From NCBI GenBank assembly GCA_947452905.1, contig CANGEP010000009.1, forward strand, positions 33,935-97,934: a stretch of DNA of 64,000 bases. Direction: 5' to 3'. Under the pieces are notes generated by a model, which was given only the letters and a program-made list of their open reading frames with translations, was not told the DNA's origin and made no database searches. Shown here piece by piece: positions 61,370 through 64,000 of the stretch. Each line of letters begins with the position of its first letter. The stretch's first letter is position 1. This DNA is from Bacteroidota bacterium. Its GTDB lineage: Bacteria > Bacteroidota > Bacteroidia > Chitinophagales > Chitinophagaceae. Position numbers and translations under genes: made by a program.

Positions 61370-62203
61370 TTAACCCAATGCTACACGCTTAAATTCAGTT
61401 ACTTTTAAGTCACCGTCAACCGACTTAATGTATTCACCTACGGTTTTACCACCATCCTTAACGAAAGCTTGCGCCAATAATGTTTGCTCTTTAAAGAAGG
61501 CATTAATTTTTCCTTCTGCAATTTTAGCAATCATTTCTTCTGGCTTACCTGCCATCTTTGGATCTTCTTTCATTGTATCAATAATGATAGCTCTTTCACG
61601 TGCTACTGTTTCAGCTGGTACAGATTCTGGATCAACCGCTACTGGGTTCATCGCTGCAATTTGCATTGCCACATCTTTACCTACTTCTGCATTTGCACTT
61701 GTTAAGGCAACTAATACACCCATTCTGTAAGCACCATGAATATATGAAGCTACATAAGGAGCATCTACTCTTTCAAATTTAGCTACCCCAATTTTTTCAC
61801 CAATAGAAGCTAATTTATCATTAATTAAATCAGCCACTTTAGCACCGTTTACGGTTACTTCATTTAATTCTTCAGCTGATTTTACATTGTTCGCAACAGC
61901 AGCATCAGCAATGCTTTGAGCAAAAGCAACGAAATCGGCATTCTTAGAAACGAAATCTGTTTCACAAGAAATACAAACTACAAAACCAGTTTTATTATCT
62001 GCAGATGTTTTAGCAATAATCACCCCTTCTTTAGCTTCACGATCGCTACGCTTAGCGGCCACTTTTTGACCTTGCTTACGTAACCAGTCAATTGCTGCTT
62101 CAAAATCACCATTTGTTTCAGTCAACGCTTTACGACAATCCATCATACCGGCACCGGTAGCTTGACGTAACTTATTAATATCTTGTGCTGTTATAGCGCT
62201 CAT
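61370..62203 (-). CDS. tsf: Elongation factor Ts
   Basis: 'ITAQDINKLRQATGAGMMDCRKALTETNGDFEAAIDWLRKQGQK'; start moved from 62254 to MSAITAQ at 62203. Confidence 0.97.
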   Translation of the reverse strand: MSAITAQDINKLRQATGAGMMDCRKALTETNGDFEAAIDWLRKQGQKVAAKRSDREAKEGVIIAKTSADNKTGFVVCISCETDFVSKNADFVAFAQSIADAAVANNVKSAEELNEVTVNGAKVADLINDKLASIGEKIGVAKFERVDAPYVASYIHGAYRMGVLVALTSANAEVGKDVAMQIAAMNPVAVDPESVPAETVARERAIIIDTMKEDPKMAGKPEEMIAKIAEGKINAFFKEQTLLAQAFVKDGGKTVGEYIKSVDGDLKVTEFKRVALG

Positions 62204-62262
62204 AAAAATATTTTTAAATTTTTTTTTAAAATGTTGTTGCTCAAATACTATCAAAAAAATAC

Positions 62263-62309
62263 AATTGGGTCATTGGTGTCTACCTTACATAGAAACCAAT
62301 AACCCAATT
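62263..62309 (-). terminator. Strong hairpin plus U-run between rpsB and tsf
   Basis: Minus strand AATTGGGTTATTGGT...ACCAATGACCCAATT (15-bp stem, one G.U) followed by GTATTTTTTT. Confidence 0.8.
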
Positions 62310-62319
62310 GGGATAAGTA

Positions 62320-63201
62320 TTATTTACCTGCTGGACGACGTGTACCAGTAGTAGTACGACGCTTAGGAGCACCTGGAGCAGTAGTTCCTGCACCAGCACC
62401 ACGCTTAGCTCTTCCGCCTTCAGCATTTGCTTCGGCTTCCATTCTCTTCGCTTTTGCTTCTAATTCGTTGTTACCATCTTCAGTTGTTTCTTCATCATCT
62501 TTAGAAGCTTGACGCTCTGCTAAACCTTCAGCGATAGCTGCAGTGATATAGTTAGTGATGATAGCAATTGATTTTGTAGCATCGTCATTTGCTGGAATAG
62601 AGAAATCTACTTTGTTAGGATCACAGTTAGTATCTACCATACCAAATGTTTGGATACCTAAACGCTTAGCTTCTGCTAAAGCAATATGCTCGTGACCGAT
62701 ATCTACTAAGAATAAAGCAGCTGGTAAACGGCCCAATTGCGCGATACCACCTAATACTTTTTCCATTTTATCTTTATCACGTGCTAATGTTAAACGCTCT
62801 TTTTTAGTTAAGCTGTCTGCACTACCGTCGTTTAACATTTTTTCAATGCTTTGCATTTTTTTAACGCTCTTACGAACAGTATTAAAGTTAGTTAACATAC
62901 CACCTAACCAACGTTCTGTGGCATAAGGCATGTTTACTTTCTTTGCACACTCACTTACAATTTCTTTTGCTTGTTTCTTAGTAGCAACAAACATGATTTT
63001 TTTACCACTCTTAGCAATTTGCTTTAAAGCAGCAGCTGTTTCTTGTAAATGATCTACAGTCTTGTTTAAATCAATGATGTGGATACCTTTCTTCTCAGCG
63101 AAGATATAAGGTAACATCTTTGGGTTCCACTTCTTTTTAAGGTGACCAAAGTGTACGCCAGCTTCCAATAGTTGCTGTTGAAGTGAAGTATTATTTTCCA
63201 T
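62320..63201 (-). CDS. rpsB: 30S ribosomal protein S2 with long C-terminal tail
   Basis: 'LLEAGVHFGHLKKKWNPKMLPYIFAEKKGIHIIDLNKT', 'ERWLGGMLTNFNTVRKS'. Confidence 0.97.
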   Translation of the reverse strand: MENNTSLQQQLLEAGVHFGHLKKKWNPKMLPYIFAEKKGIHIIDLNKTVDHLQETAAALKQIAKSGKKIMFVATKKQAKEIVSECAKKVNMPYATERWLGGMLTNFNTVRKSVKKMQSIEKMLNDGSADSLTKKERLTLARDKDKMEKVLGGIAQLGRLPAALFLVDIGHEHIALAEAKRLGIQTFGMVDTNCDPNKVDFSIPANDDATKSIAIITNYITAAIAEGLAERQASKDDEETTEDGNNELEAKAKRMEAEANAEGGRAKRGAGAGTTAPGAPKRRTTTGTRRPAGK

Positions 63202-63240
63202 TTGTATAAGTTGTAATAATGAATTAAAAATTTGTATCGA

Positions 63241-63630
63241 TTAACGCTTGCTAAATTGGAAGCTTCTACGTGCCTTCTTGTGACCGAACTTCTTACGTTC
63301 AACACTTCTTGGATCACGCTTCAATTGTCCAGCAGCTTTTAATGTTGGACGAACTTCAGGATTCAATTCAACTAATACACGAGCAATACCTAATTTGGCT
63401 GCTTCTGCTTGTCCTTTCATACCACCACCTGTTGCGTTAATTACGATATCGTATTTACCTTCAACACCAGCAGCTTTTAAAGGAGCTTCAACTTGATTTT
63501 GTAAGTATACTAAAGGAAAGTACGCTTTGTAATCTTTATCGTTAACGGTAATTTTTCCAGTACCCTTGCTAACGAAGACACGCGTTACGGCTTCCTTACG
63601 ACGACCTACTGCATTTGTTTGCTTTTCCAT
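63241..63630 (-). CDS. rpsI: 30S ribosomal protein S9
   Basis: 'AVGRRKEAVTRVFVSKGTGKITVN', C-terminal 'RDPRSVERKKFGHKKARRSFQFSKR'. Confidence 0.97.
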   Translation of the reverse strand: MEKQTNAVGRRKEAVTRVFVSKGTGKITVNDKDYKAYFPLVYLQNQVEAPLKAAGVEGKYDIVINATGGGMKGQAEAAKLGIARVLVELNPEVRPTLKAAGQLKRDPRSVERKKFGHKKARRSFQFSKR

Positions 63631-63650
63631 TTATATTAATTTGGAATGAT

Positions 63651-64000
63651 TTAAAATTTAAATTCTTTTGGTTGTTGTGCAGTGTGTGGGTGATTAGGAC
63701 CAGCATACACAAATAATTTTTTAACCATCTTACGTCCTAAACGGTTTTTAGGTAACATACCTTTTACCGCTCTTTCCATAATTACTTCTGGACGACGCTT
63801 GATTAAATCTTCAGCAGCTTCTTCTTTTTTACCACCTGGGTAACCAGAGTAGTTTAAGTATTGCTTATCGTGGAATTTGTTTCCAGTCAATTGTACTTTT
63901 TCTGCGTTAATGATGATTACATAATCTCCACAATCAACGTGAGGAGTGTAATAAGCTTTGTTCTTACCACGTAGAACAGCTGCAATTTTTGAAGCAATAC
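63651..64000 (-). CDS. rplM: 50S ribosomal protein L13 (partial; N-terminus beyond window)
   Basis: Frame stays open past the track start to 64000: '[56 protein letters not shown]...'. Confidence 0.95.
   Translation of the reverse strand, partial: IASKIAAVLRGKNKAYYTPHVDCGDYVIIINAEKVQLTGNKFHDKQYLNYSGYPGGKKEEAAEDLIKRRPEVIMERAVKGMLPKNRLGRKMVKKLFVYAGPNHPHTAQQPKEFKF

Noticed and set aside
61428-61782. Three overlapping plus-strand ORFs antisense to tsf
   Set aside because: Mutually overlapping frames opposite a conserved gene; no independent support.
1-64000. CRISPR arrays, tRNA/rRNA genes or transposons
   Set aside because: No regularly spaced repeats, no tRNA-like cloverleaf in the few intergenic gaps, no transposase or recombinase motifs seen.

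Overview
AT-rich Bacteroidota chromosomal window (Chitinophagaceae-like by gene content and by TAnnTTTG-type promoters). Almost every gene is assignable. From left to right: (1) a minus-strand capsule/exopolysaccharide locus (~1-19 kb) with Wzz-like and SLBB/Wza-like proteins, three Wzi-family proteins, an initiating sugar-phosphate transferase, four glycosyltransferases, an acyltransferase, an epimerase, a flippase, and one plus-strand polymerase/ligase-like gene; (2) an M20 peptidase, a TonB receptor, a Cys-rich lipoprotein, a nitroreductase, a HigBA-like toxin-antitoxin pair and a GH43 enzyme; (3) a 12-gene leuACDB-ilvDBNC-ilvA-thrABC run (~27.7-43.2 kb); (4) an acyl-CoA synthetase, a DUF1015 protein, serC, a DUF502 protein and a tetR-tolC-RND efflux operon; (5) galK, an aminotransferase, a TolC-family protein, pyrH, tsf, rpsB, rpsI and partial rplM. 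The most interesting candidates are: a lipoprotein whose C-terminus is an 8-Cys hydrophobic module resembling halocin-C8-type peptides, followed 10 nt later by an unannotated 54-aa two-TM ORF (absent from the supplied track); a Leu-rich 9-codon mini-ORF inside a 5' hairpin just upstream of leuA; perfect operator-like palindromes at higBA and at the tetR promoter; and a very strong hairpin between rpsB and tsf. No CRISPR array, rRNA, tRNA or transposase was found. All homology statements come from reading motifs; no searches were run.
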